Positions 15,484-23,230 of a stretch of 64,000 nucleotides of DNA are shown piece by piece. The position numbers and the translations under genes are program-made. The stretch comes from Pontibacter populi (lineage in GTDB: Bacteria > Bacteroidota > Bacteroidia > Cytophagales > Hymenobacteraceae). The notes beneath the pieces are model-generated. The model did not search any database. It saw only the letters and a list, made by a program, of their open reading frames with translations, and was not told the DNA's origin. The stretch is taken from NCBI RefSeq assembly GCF_019336435.1, contig NZ_JAHWXQ010000001.1, positions 310,001-374,000 of the forward strand, written 5' to 3'. Numbering within the stretch: the stretch's first letter is position 1; every line of letters starts with the position of its first letter.

Positions 15484-16533
15484 CTACACTTTACCAGCAG
15501 AAACAGCAGATGTTTTAACGAGGAGGGTTTTAAGATTTAACCTTACCAGATCCCCCATACAATTGCATTTTAGGAACTCATCCGATTTATGGTGCTCGGC
15601 AAGTTCTTTTCTGAGCTGGGCAATTTTTTCAGGAGTAGAGATCGTGTCTTTGCGCATGCAGTCGATCAGGTCTTTGAGGCGGTAGCGGGCAGACTTTAAG
15701 CGACGGAACATGAGCGTACGTTCTTCGTTCTGGTACTGCTTTACGGTTTCGGGTTTCAGCAGCTTCAGTACCAGGTCTACGATCACGTTGTTGTCTTTAA
15801 AGAACTGCGGCAGGTACATCGACTTACGGCCTTCGTAAGATTGCTGGTCAAAGTCGATAGGGCGCACGCGGTACTGCTCGTCTTCAAAATCAGGGGTAAT
15901 ATCTACCACATAGTTGTAGGAGCGCATATCGCCGAGCAGGCGGATGAAGCAGCGTTCGTTAAACTTTACAAACTCCTTTGCCAGACGTACCTTGTTGGTT
16001 CCGGGCCTGTCTACATAATCTTTTATAAAAGCATCGCCAGGTATTCCGGCAATGTGTTCTTCAATTAGAGTATCGGTGTGCACAAAGTAGTTAATTCGAC
16101 TCGGCGACAGAATGTGCTCCAGTTCCAGGCCATAAATCCGCGAGGCATCAGCGCGCTTTACATAAAAATAATCGTAGTTATCGTTCAGCTGGTTCATGAT
16201 CTGTACCCGGAACGGATTGGAGTTCCCGAACGTGCAGTAATCTATCCTGGACACATATAAATGCTCCATCACCGACATATCCCCATCGGTTTTCAGCAAG
16301 GCGTAGATCATGGTCAGGCCGTGGTTCAGCTCAGCCTGCGACTGCTGTTCGTACATTACCGTTTCCCAAAGCGTGTCTACTCCCTTTTTATCGAAATATG
16401 GAAAAGCGTCGGAATAATGCAGCAGATCTTCGTAGTGTACCGGCAGTTTTGAGCTTCGCCCATAGGTATACAGGTACTTGCGCAATTCTTTGTTTACCGG
16501 GTAAAACAGCTTCTTTTTAGAGATAGAATTCAC
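15484..16533 (-). CDS. Hypothetical protein with protein-kinase-like fold signatures
   Basis: 349 residues, GTG start, no signal or membrane segment. I do not recognise a named family. The middle carries what looks like a kinase/aminoglycoside-phosphotransferase active site: a possible ATP lysine in DYFYVKR (Lys126), GDMRSYNYVVDI with Asp202 and Asn207 at the D-x4-N spacing of kinase catalytic loops, and RPIDFDQQ with Asp227-Phe-Asp229 in the metal-binding position. The C-terminus is helical and basic (RRLKSARYRLKDLID) and ends with CNCMGDLVRLNLKTLL. A phosphotransferase or pseudokinase role is inference. The gene stands alone, between motif-rich spacers. Confidence 0.6.
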   Translation of the reverse strand: MNSISKKKLFYPVNKELRKYLYTYGRSSKLPVHYEDLLHYSDAFPYFDKKGVDTLWETVMYEQQSQAELNHGLTMIYALLKTDGDMSVMEHLYVSRIDYCTFGNSNPFRVQIMNQLNDNYDYFYVKRADASRIYGLELEHILSPSRINYFVHTDTLIEEHIAGIPGDAFIKDYVDRPGTNKVRLAKEFVKFNERCFIRLLGDMRSYNYVVDITPDFEDEQYRVRPIDFDQQSYEGRKSMYLPQFFKDNNVIVDLVLKLLKPETVKQYQNEERTLMFRRLKSARYRLKDLIDCMRKDTISTPEKIAQLRKELAEHHKSDEFLKCNCMGDLVRLNLKTLLVKTSAVSAGKV

Positions 16534-16568
16534 GGGCGAATGAGAAATTGAGATGATGTTTGCAGGAA

Positions 16569-16650
16569 ACTATACTTCAGAACACAAACTATAGTTTAGC
16601 TTACACTTCATAAGTTAAGAAAACTATAGTTGAGTTTAAACTATAGTTTA
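16569..16650. repeat. Cluster of AACTATAGTT palindromes
   Basis: Within about 80 bases upstream of the kinase-fold gene there are three full palindromes AACTATAGTT (near 16588, 16621 and 16639) and a further AACTATA copy at 16569. This is one of the densest clusters of the window-wide motif. It lies in the spacer between two minus-strand genes, so it could act in the leader of the kinase-fold gene. Confidence 0.7.
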
Positions 16651-16786
16651 TACTTACAAGCCTGAGCACAGAATCGACGGCAAAAAGAAAGGGGCCAGAG
16701 GCCCCGCTATAGTTCGACATAGTTCGACACGAGCGAAGACGCCCGCGCCATACACACTTCTAATTACTCATTACTAATTCTAAAAG

Positions 16787-17512
16787 CTACGCCTCCAGCA
16801 GGTTATTTTTGCCCAGTATCTGCAGCACTTCGTTTTTGTAGAGGCGGCCAATTGGTATTTCTGTCTTGCCAAGGTCTACAGTAGTGGCCGAAAAAGCCTG
16901 TACTTTATCTAAAGCGATGATGAAGGAACGATGGATGCGCAGGAACTTGTCGGCAGGAAGCTTTTCTTCTAGGAAACTGATCTTCTGGTATGATATAATC
17001 TCTTTTGTCTCGGTCTTTACCCGGATATAATCTTTCAGGCTTTCGATGTACAGGATATCGGCCAGCATTACCTTCACCATTTTCTTGTCGGCTTTCAGGT
17101 AAATAAAAGCGTCTTTATAGTCTGGTTCAGCTGCATTTATAGTTGCTGCGGGCTTCGGTTCCTGCGGTGTTATTTTAGCAATTGCTTTCAGGAAACGGTC
17201 GAAAGAGATCGGCTTTAACAGGTAATCGACAGCGTTCAGTTCATACCCTTCCACTGCATAGTCGCGGTAAGCAGTTGTAAAAATTACCTTTGGCGGGTTG
17301 GGCAGAGACTTCAGAAAATCGATACCTGTTAGCTTGGGCATCTGTATATCCAGGAACATGAGGTCTACCTGCGTAGTTTGCAGGCAGTTGTAGGCCTCTA
17401 CAGCGTTGTTGCAACGGCACACCAGTTCCAGGTTATCTAGCCGACCAATGTAAGTTTCCAGCACGTCCAGGGCCAAGGGCTCGTCGTCCACTATCAGGCA
17501 TTTAATCTTCAT
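16787..17512 (-). CDS. LytTR family response regulator
   Basis: 241 residues. The receiver domain (1-120) has the acidic pocket DDEP and phospho-acceptor Asp55 in LMFLDIQMPK, plus a conserved Lys in LLKPISFDRF. The C-terminal LytTR DNA-binding domain shows FIYLKADKKMVKV, DILYIESLKDYIRV and FLRIHRSFIIALDKV, which are family blocks. It overlaps the histidine kinase gene by 11 bases, so the two are translated together as one two-component system. In this phylum such pairs often control neighbouring envelope genes, but no target can be named. Confidence 0.96.
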   Translation of the reverse strand: MKIKCLIVDDEPLALDVLETYIGRLDNLELVCRCNNAVEAYNCLQTTQVDLMFLDIQMPKLTGIDFLKSLPNPPKVIFTTAYRDYAVEGYELNAVDYLLKPISFDRFLKAIAKITPQEPKPAATINAAEPDYKDAFIYLKADKKMVKVMLADILYIESLKDYIRVKTETKEIISYQKISFLEEKLPADKFLRIHRSFIIALDKVQAFSATTVDLGKTEIPIGRLYKNEVLQILGKNNLLEA

Positions 17513-18623
17513 AGGTTCTATCGCTAAGGTCTAATTCCAGGTGCACGGCATATACATCCGGTTCGTCTTCAATCTCTAAACTATACGCATCTTTATAAAG
17601 CAGTTCTAAGCGACGCTGCACATTTTTCAGGCCGATGCCGGATGCCATTTCTTTCGCTGTTCGTTCGGCTTTTTCACCTTGTTTGCAGTTCTCTACGCGC
17701 AGGCTTAGTTTGCTATGCTGCACTTTTACATCTATGCGCACCCATGCGTTTTCGGTTTCAGTACTTACGCCATGTTTAAATGCATTTTCTACAAAAGGTA
17801 ACAGCATCATGGGCGCAATGTTTGTACCTGCTATAGTTCCGGTTTCGGTAAAGCTGATATCCACCCGGCTGCCATAACGCATCTTCTCCAGGTCGATATA
17901 ATTATGGATATAGTTGAGCTCTTTCTCGAGAGGCACTTTGGCAGCATTGGCATCATAAAGCATATAATCCATCAAACCTGATAGCTTTAAAACCATTTCA
18001 GGAGCGTTATCAGATTTTTTAAGCGTGAGCGAATACAGGCTGTTAAGCGTGTTGAACAGGAAGTGCGGGTGTATCTGCCCCTTCAGAAATTTAAGCTCGG
18101 CTTCCAGCTTATCCTGCGACAGGGTACGCGTCGATTGCTGGTGCTGGTACCAGTTGCGCAGCAAAACCACCGTTGCCGAAATAACAACCAGGTAGTTTAT
18201 GTTTACAATATTCTTTATAAACCGGTAAAGGGTCAGGTTATCCAGGGTACAGGTGGTCGGGCAAAAAACCGGGTGTATCAGGAAAGGCAGCAACACGTAT
18301 TGCATCAGTCCGGCAATAGCGCCGGTCAGCAGCAGCAGGTACACACCAAACTCCAGGTAGCGTTTTTTGAGGAGAAACTTAGGCATCAGGTAATACATGT
18401 TAAAGTATACCAGCCCCATTTTAAACGGAAGCTCCACCAGCTCCACCATAAAGGCGTTGTAGTAATCATCGATGTAGCTGCCGTACAGCAACCCGAAAAA
18501 CACTACATAGATCACCCAGAACATAAGGTGCAACAAAAACTGGTGCTGAATAAGGCTCCTGAAATCAGGCAGGTTCCAGGCTCCGGCACTTGCTACACTT
18601 TCTGTACTCAACTTTACTTCCAT
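17502..18623 (-). CDS. LytS/YehU-type sensor histidine kinase
   Basis: 373 residues from the ATG at 18623. The GTG at 18665 would extend it by 14 residues but lies upstream of a -7 box. Four to five membrane helices occupy about residues 30-150 (for example FLLHLMFWVIYVVFFGLLYG). The His_kinase domain has the phospho-acceptor in QIHPHFLFNTLNSL, followed by an N box (PFVENAFKHGV) and a glycine loop (SGIGLKNVQRRL). No separate periplasmic sensor domain is present, so the signal is probably sensed within the membrane. It partners the response regulator gene downstream, with an 11-base overlap. Confidence 0.95.
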   Translation of the reverse strand: MEVKLSTESVASAGAWNLPDFRSLIQHQFLLHLMFWVIYVVFFGLLYGSYIDDYYNAFMVELVELPFKMGLVYFNMYYLMPKFLLKKRYLEFGVYLLLLTGAIAGLMQYVLLPFLIHPVFCPTTCTLDNLTLYRFIKNIVNINYLVVISATVVLLRNWYQHQQSTRTLSQDKLEAELKFLKGQIHPHFLFNTLNSLYSLTLKKSDNAPEMVLKLSGLMDYMLYDANAAKVPLEKELNYIHNYIDLEKMRYGSRVDISFTETGTIAGTNIAPMMLLPFVENAFKHGVSTETENAWVRIDVKVQHSKLSLRVENCKQGEKAERTAKEMASGIGLKNVQRRLELLYKDAYSLEIEDEPDVYAVHLELDLSDRTYED

Positions 18624-18627
18624 TTTA

Positions 18628-18635
18628 CAAAGATA
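18628..18635 (-). promoter_or_regulatory. -7 box abutting the kinase start codon
   Basis: On the minus strand this is TATCTTTG, and only 4 bases separate it from the ATG at 18623. Transcription would therefore begin at or beside the start codon, suggesting a leaderless mRNA. Confidence 0.5.
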
Positions 18636-18760
18636 TGCTTTATCCTGCACGGCTGTACCTGGCACTCAGGGCTTTTAGACGACCGGCTAAACTATAAACA
18701 TCAGCGGTAAACTATACCTGCCCAACAGCTTTTAAGGCAAAAAGATTTAAACACAACCGG

Positions 18761-18797
18761 TTGCTTTAATAAGTTCTATTCAAAAGGCATATATTTG
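18761..18797 (+). promoter_or_regulatory. Promoter of the TPR protein gene
   Basis: TTG at 18761-18763 and TATATTTG at 18790-18797 match the -33 and -7 elements of Bacteroidota promoters, with 26 bases between them. The predicted leader before the ATG at 18834 is about 30 bases. Confidence 0.5.
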
Positions 18798-18833
18798 TTC
18801 TAAATACATTTACCTCTCCGGATTATCTGACCA

Positions 18834-19529
18834 ATGAAACTGACAAACTTACTGCTTGCCCTACTTGTAGTTACTTTTGCCACCACTCCCCTGCTCGCAC
18901 AGGACAAGAACCAGGCAGATGTTTTGTACGATGAAGGGGTTACCCTTTATGGCCAAAACCAACTAACAGAAGCAGTAGCAAAGTTTGAAGAAACCCTAAC
19001 TATAAATCCAAAACACAAAAACGCGCTGTTTAATCTTGGTGTTATAAACCTTGAAAACGGAAATAGAGCAAAGGGTCTGGAGTACCTGCAGACCTGCGTA
19101 AAACTTGGCGACCGTGATGCCGCCAGCATGTTACGGGATAAACTGAACGTGCAAATTGCTTATGCCGATACGATGCATTTCGAAGATATAGAAACCGGTC
19201 CAAAGATGATGGTAAAAGGTATGCCTGAGGACATTTTCGTACCCGGCGATGTGAACAATTCTTTTAAGTATGAACTTACCAAATGCATGAAAAGCTCTAA
19301 GCTGCTGGAGAAAGATGCTGGTAAAGGAAAATTATACGTTTTGCAGTTATATATTACAAAAGAGGGCGTAATTGATGCAGCGGTTATAAATAATGACAGT
19401 AAAATGGTGCAACGTGAAGTATCCCGCTTACTACGGGCTATACCAGACATTATAGCCGCTAAACACGCTGGTAAAGCAGTAACAATGATGGGCTTTACAA
19501 TACCCGTAAGAATTTCAAATTACAGATAA
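18834..19529 (+). CDS. Exported TPR-repeat protein with TonB-C-like tail
   Basis: 231 residues, signal peptide ending LLAQDK. Two tetratricopeptide repeats follow (DVLYDEGVTLYGQNQLTEAV and NPKHKNALFNLGVINLENG), so it probably scaffolds protein contacts in the periplasm. The C-terminal 90 residues (LYITKEGVIDAAVINNDSK, REVSRLLRAIPDIIAAK, FTIPVRI) resemble the TonB C-terminal domain that is common in Bacteroidota periplasmic proteins. It lacks a membrane helix that would couple it to ExbB/ExbD, so energy transduction is unlikely. Single gene with its own promoter. Confidence 0.8.
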   Translation: MKLTNLLLALLVVTFATTPLLAQDKNQADVLYDEGVTLYGQNQLTEAVAKFEETLTINPKHKNALFNLGVINLENGNRAKGLEYLQTCVKLGDRDAASMLRDKLNVQIAYADTMHFEDIETGPKMMVKGMPEDIFVPGDVNNSFKYELTKCMKSSKLLEKDAGKGKLYVLQLYITKEGVIDAAVINNDSKMVQREVSRLLRAIPDIIAAKHAGKAVTMMGFTIPVRISNYR

Positions 19530-19839
19530 ACTTCAGTGCAGATCAGCGCTTTCATTTATTAATCAGACACTGCTATAAACTTAAGTTACAGGCATTAACT
19601 ATAGCCTACCTATCTTAGCTTTTAATTTCTTTTTATAAAGCAGTTTCGGGCTATCATGCTCTTACTTTTCCAGAAAGACAGCGTTGGTTTCCTTCCTTAT
19701 CATAACTTCTCCAGCTTTCTTTTCTCATAAGATTGCGATGAAGTTAATGCGCTCTAGGTTAAAATAATGTAAACGCACCTAAACAACTATAGCTCCGTAC
19801 TAAAACACAACCTGTTATAACACCTGAACTATAACAACC
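19530..19839. other. Non-coding spacer, nothing recognised
   Basis: About 310 bases with scattered TATAGTT/AACTATA copies, pyrimidine-rich tracts and no open frame or hairpin I can support. Confidence 0.5.
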
Positions 19840-20078
19840 ATGGCGAAAGGAAACTATAGTAAGTTTTTACTGATGCTGCTGGTATCGTTCGGAATAATGT
19901 ATGGGGTTATGTTTTTGTATAGCAGTTTATGGAGTCCATGATCCCGCACCACTCTCCGGCTACTATGGTGAACCGGCAGCCTAACCTTACTGACCCGGAA
20001 GTGAAAGAGCTGGCCCGGCAGATCATCGAATCGCAGGAAAAGGAAATTGCTCAGATGAAAAGATACTGCAGCGAATGA
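19840..20078 (+). pseudogene. Internally deleted and frameshifted DUF305-family gene
   Basis: From the ATG at 19840 the frame encodes a hydrophobic start (MAKGNYSKFLLMLLVSFGIM, then YGVMFLY) and stops at 19941 after 33 residues. The next frame, from about 19923, reads QFMESMIPHHSPATMV and then DPEVKELARQIIESQEKEI followed by AQMKRYCSE, ending at 20078. The second part is the copper-binding MIPHH core and last helix of DUF305 proteins; the first part resembles the membrane start of the longer members of that family. In intact genes a stretch of perhaps a hundred residues lies between these, so this copy has lost its middle and changed frame. The MFS transporter gene follows 13 bases later. Confidence 0.75.
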
Positions 20079-20091
20079 AATAGTTACCATT

Positions 20092-21282
20092 TTGAAGTAC
20101 ATCACAAAGGCCATCTGGATCTTATCTATAGTCAGCCTGCTCACCGACACGGCCAGTGAAATGCTATACCCTGTTATGCCCATTTACCTAAAGGCAATTG
20201 GCTTTTCGGTGGTGCTGATTGGTGTGCTGGAAGGTGTAGCGGAAGCAACAGCAGGGCTCAGCAAAGGTTATTTTGGCAAACTATCGGATGTAATGGGCAA
20301 GCGGGTTCCGTTTGTGCAGTTAGGTTATACGTTAAGTGCTGTATCCAAACCACTGCTGGCCCTGTACGCCTTCCCGCTCTGGATCTTTTTTGCACGCACC
20401 CTGGACCGCTTTGGCAAAGGTATCCGTACAGGTGCCCGGGATGCTATCCTTTCAGACGAAGCTACGCCTGCCACTAAGGGCAAAGTTTTCGGTTTTCATA
20501 GAGCCATGGACACATTGGGAGCTGTAATAGGCCCCGGCCTGGCGCTGCTATATCTCTACATTTACCCACAAGACTATAGAACACTTTTCCTGATCGCTTT
20601 CATACCGGGGTTACTGGCAATACTGGCATCGCTGCTGCTGCATAAGGAGCAAGCAGGGTTTTCTACTCCAAAAGCCAAAATAAACTTCTTTTCGTTTTTT
20701 GGTTACTGGAAATACAGTCCGCCAGCGTACCGCAGGCTTGTAGCCGGGCTACTGGTATTTGCCTTATTTAACAGTTCTGATGTGTTTCTGCTACTCAAAA
20801 TAAAACAGGCAGGCCTCTCCGATACTGCTGTTATTGGCATCTACATTTTTTATAACCTGGTGTATGCCTTGTTTGCATTTCCGGCGGGTATAGTAGCAGA
20901 TAAAATCGGGCTGAAGAAGATGTTTATATTTGGCCTGGCACTTTTTGCAGGTGTGTATTTCGGGATGTCGGCAAACAACAGCCTGTACGTTTACCTGCTC
21001 CTGTTCCTGCTATATGGCATGTATGCTGCAGCTACTGAAGGCATTTCCAAAGCCTGGATCAGCAACATTACCAACAAACAGGACACTGCCACAGCTATCG
21101 GGACCTATGCCGGTTTCCAGAGCATCTGCACAATGGTGGCAAGTTCGCTGGCTGGGCTGGTGTGGTATAGCTTTGGCGCTTCGGCTACATTTATATTTAC
21201 CGGAGTGGCCACGCTGCTCGTTATAGTTTACTTGCTGTTATTCGTAACCTACAACCCTGACACTAGCATGCAGCAAGTATAA
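20092..21282 (+). CDS. Major facilitator superfamily transporter
   Basis: 396 residues with about 12 hydrophobic segments, typical for MFS. The first loop has DTASEMLYPVMPIYL, and the loop between helices 2 and 3 shows GYFGKLSDVMGKRVPFV, a variant of the D-R-x-G-R-K motif. A later segment AGIVADKIGLKKMFI is the matching loop in the second half. The start codon is TTG at 20092, right after the DUF305 remnant. The substrate is not evident; related Bacteroidota members are annotated as drug or metal-associated exporters. It converges with rlmH, with only 2 bases between the genes. Confidence 0.9.
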   Translation: MKYITKAIWILSIVSLLTDTASEMLYPVMPIYLKAIGFSVVLIGVLEGVAEATAGLSKGYFGKLSDVMGKRVPFVQLGYTLSAVSKPLLALYAFPLWIFFARTLDRFGKGIRTGARDAILSDEATPATKGKVFGFHRAMDTLGAVIGPGLALLYLYIYPQDYRTLFLIAFIPGLLAILASLLLHKEQAGFSTPKAKINFFSFFGYWKYSPPAYRRLVAGLLVFALFNSSDVFLLLKIKQAGLSDTAVIGIYIFYNLVYALFAFPAGIVADKIGLKKMFIFGLALFAGVYFGMSANNSLYVYLLLFLLYGMYAAATEGISKAWISNITNKQDTATAIGTYAGFQSICTMVASSLAGLVWYSFGASATFIFTGVATLLVIVYLLLFVTYNPDTSMQQV

Positions 21283-21284
21283 CT

Positions 21285-21758
21285 TTAATCGTTATGGTAT
21301 TTTTCGCCACGCAGTATGGTGAAGCCGCGGTATAGTTGTTCGGTAAAGAAAAGGCGTATCATCTGGTGTGTGAATGTCATTTTAGAAAGTGCCATTTTAT
21401 CGTTTGCCCGACTATAAACAGCCTCCGAGAAACCGAATGCTCCGCCAATTACAAATATCAGGTTAGTAGTTACGGTATTCAGTTTTTTCTGCAAAAAGGT
21501 CGCATACTCCCCGGACGTAAACATCTTTCCTTTTTCATCAAGCAGAATCAGAAAATCCCCTTCCTGCACTTTCTGTAGTATCAGCTTGCCTTCTTCTTCC
21601 TTCAGTTTATCAGCACTATACTTGCCGCCCTGCTTTATATCAGGTATAACTATAAACTCAAACGGGTGGTAATGCTTCAGCCTTTTCAGGTACTTGTCTA
21701 TCCCCTCTTCCAGAAACTTCTCGTCGGTTTTGCCTATCGCTATCAGCTTTATTTTCAT
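21285..21758 (-). CDS. rlmH: 23S rRNA (pseudouridine-1915-N3)-methyltransferase RlmH
   Basis: 157 residues, the family length. It methylates the pseudouridine at position 1915 in helix 69 of 23S rRNA in the assembled ribosome. The SPOUT/trefoil-knot C-terminus is clear: LIFVIGGAFGFSEAV is the SAM-binding loop, and MTFTHQMIRLFFTEQLYRGFTI ends the knot, followed by the family-ending EKYHND. Dimeric and cytoplasmic. The start is ATG at 21758. Upstream of it lies the AT-rich SIR2/HEPN island, so rlmH marks the left chromosomal border of that island. Confidence 0.97.
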   Translation of the reverse strand: MKIKLIAIGKTDEKFLEEGIDKYLKRLKHYHPFEFIVIPDIKQGGKYSADKLKEEEGKLILQKVQEGDFLILLDEKGKMFTSGEYATFLQKKLNTVTTNLIFVIGGAFGFSEAVYSRANDKMALSKMTFTHQMIRLFFTEQLYRGFTILRGEKYHND

Positions 21759-21862
21759 GTGCGGTATCGGTTTCTGCGAAGGTCGGAGGATTGGCGGGAT
21801 TTTACAAAGACTGAGGCACTAACAAGTATAAACAAATCAGTATATTTGATAAGCAGGCATTT

Positions 21863-21903
21863 CGTTTAGCCCCCGTATTTGGGTGTGTAAACGAATGTTA
21901 TGT
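21863..21903 (+). other. attC-like boundary at the left end of the SIR2 unit
   Basis: A hairpin arm pair CGTTTA (21863-21868) / TAAACG (21888-21893), with an inner CCC/GGG pairing, is followed by GTTATGT at 21897-21903. GTTATGT resembles the GTTRRRY core of integron attC sites but is not an exact match. The SIR2 gene starts 38 bases later. A TATATTTG box (21841-21848) lies just upstream and could drive transcription into the island. Confidence 0.4.
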
Positions 21904-21940
21904 TGTTTATACAGTAGTTGTGTATCATGTAAATAGAAAT

Positions 21941-23131
21941 ATGGATAAATCAATATCATTTTTATTAGGAGCAGGCTTTTCTGCACCAAAGGGATATCCA
22001 GTAGGAAACTCCTTAAGTAATCTACTTCTTAATTGCAGAGATGATTTTTTTGGTTTTTCTACTGATGGACGGCTCTGTATTTCGAGAGATGGTAAAAAAC
22101 CAGATTTTGGATTCAAAACCAGCTATGACTTTGAGTTCGATTTCTGTTGTGATTTGATACAGTATTTTAATGAATTAAAAGGTTACTTCGATTATGAAGA
22201 ATTTTATGATTTCTTTAATCAAGAAGCCAAGGTAAACACAGGAGTAAAGGAATTATTTAATACAAAAAGTTATGGAGATCAAAAGGATTTTGACCAAATG
22301 ATCTTCTCCTTAAAAAACATATATACTCAGTTAGTAAGCCACTACTTAGTTGATGGAGATGGAGAATCATGGTATGACAATGAAGGTCATATGGGTGGGT
22401 CATGGTGGCCTGGCTATACAGGTATATTGAATTATTTCAAAACTTTACAAAAAGAATATTTAATTAATATTCACACTTTAAACCATGATTTATTATTTGA
22501 GAGGTTAACTATTTCAGATTGGTTCAAAGATGATTTAACTGATGGTTTTGAAGAATTAGGTTCCCCCTATTATGGAGATATATTAATAAATAACAGAAAT
22601 TACAGATGTAGATTACAGCATTATACAGGTAAATATGCTTCGAATATTAGGTTATATAAACTTCATGGAAGTAAAAACTATGGTGTTTACTATAGGCCAC
22701 AAGGCTCAAGTTTAATTCCAGAGACATATTTAAAGACAAGATGGGGTATTGGTTTTACCGAATTGTTAAAGGAAGTAAATGACGGTAATGGAAATTTGAA
22801 GTATGAAAATTGTTGGGTGAATTATCATGCAGATTTCTTAACTGGTACCACATCTAAAATTGAGAGGTATCAAGAGCCCCTTCTTTATAAAACTCTATTT
22901 GAGCACATGAAGAATAATCTTGAAGAAGCAGAAAGGCTTGTTATTATCGGTTATGGGGGTAGAGATTCTGAAGTAAATAGAATGCTACTATCTCATTTTG
23001 ACTTTAGGAAAAAGCCTAGTTACATAATTGACCCTTACCCAGGTAAAAATATTAAAGAATTGAAAGACCAATTAGGTGCCAGGCTAATAACAAAACACCT
23101 TGAAGATGTTAGCTTAGACGATTTTTTATAA
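21941..23131 (+). CDS. SIR2-like domain protein, candidate NAD-consuming defence effector
   Basis: 396 residues from the ATG at 21941 (an in-frame GTG at 21920 would add 7). The N-terminus FLLGAGFSAPKGYPVGNSL is the SIR2 nucleotide-binding GAGxSxxxGxP motif. Further matches are TLNHDLLFE (near residue 183), KLHGSKNYG (near 250, the His expected for NAD hydrolysis) and VIIGYGGRDSEVNRML (near 343). SIR2 domains of this kind deplete NAD in several anti-phage systems (Thoeris ThsA, DSR, SIR2-HerA), but the rest of this protein does not match one I can name. The gene is AT-rich, unlike its flanks, lacks the window-wide heptamer, and is followed by a HEPN-like gene. Confidence 0.8.
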   Translation: MDKSISFLLGAGFSAPKGYPVGNSLSNLLLNCRDDFFGFSTDGRLCISRDGKKPDFGFKTSYDFEFDFCCDLIQYFNELKGYFDYEEFYDFFNQEAKVNTGVKELFNTKSYGDQKDFDQMIFSLKNIYTQLVSHYLVDGDGESWYDNEGHMGGSWWPGYTGILNYFKTLQKEYLINIHTLNHDLLFERLTISDWFKDDLTDGFEELGSPYYGDILINNRNYRCRLQHYTGKYASNIRLYKLHGSKNYGVYYRPQGSSLIPETYLKTRWGIGFTELLKEVNDGNGNLKYENCWVNYHADFLTGTTSKIERYQEPLLYKTLFEHMKNNLEEAERLVIIGYGGRDSEVNRMLLSHFDFRKKPSYIIDPYPGKNIKELKDQLGARLITKHLEDVSLDDFL

Positions 23132-23141
23132 AAACACGCAC

Positions 23142-23196
23142 ACACAACAGCACCTAAAAAGCATTGAAACGCTTTTTTAGCCTAGTCCCGTTATCC
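23142..23196 (+). other. attC-like site between the SIR2 and HEPN units
   Basis: ACACAAC (23142-23148) starts 11 bases after the SIR2 stop and is complementary, apart from one G-T pair, to GTTATGT at the start of that unit. A hairpin CTAAAAAGC / GCTTTTTTAG with one unpaired T follows, then CCCGTTATCC (core 23190-23196). The arrangement is that of an integron recombination site of about 55 bases. The hairpin could also work as a weak terminator. Confidence 0.45.
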
Positions 23197-23230
23197 TAAA
23201 TTTTTATAAAACAAAATTTTCAAAGCTAGC

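Noticed and set aside
18063-18710. 215-codon open frame antisense to the LytS-type kinase
   Set aside because: The protein is low-complexity (Gln, His, Val, Lys) and it is a shadow of the kinase gene.
20092-21282. MFS transporter considered part of the SIR2/HEPN island
   Set aside because: It has normal composition and copies of the heptamer, and rlmH lies between it and the island.
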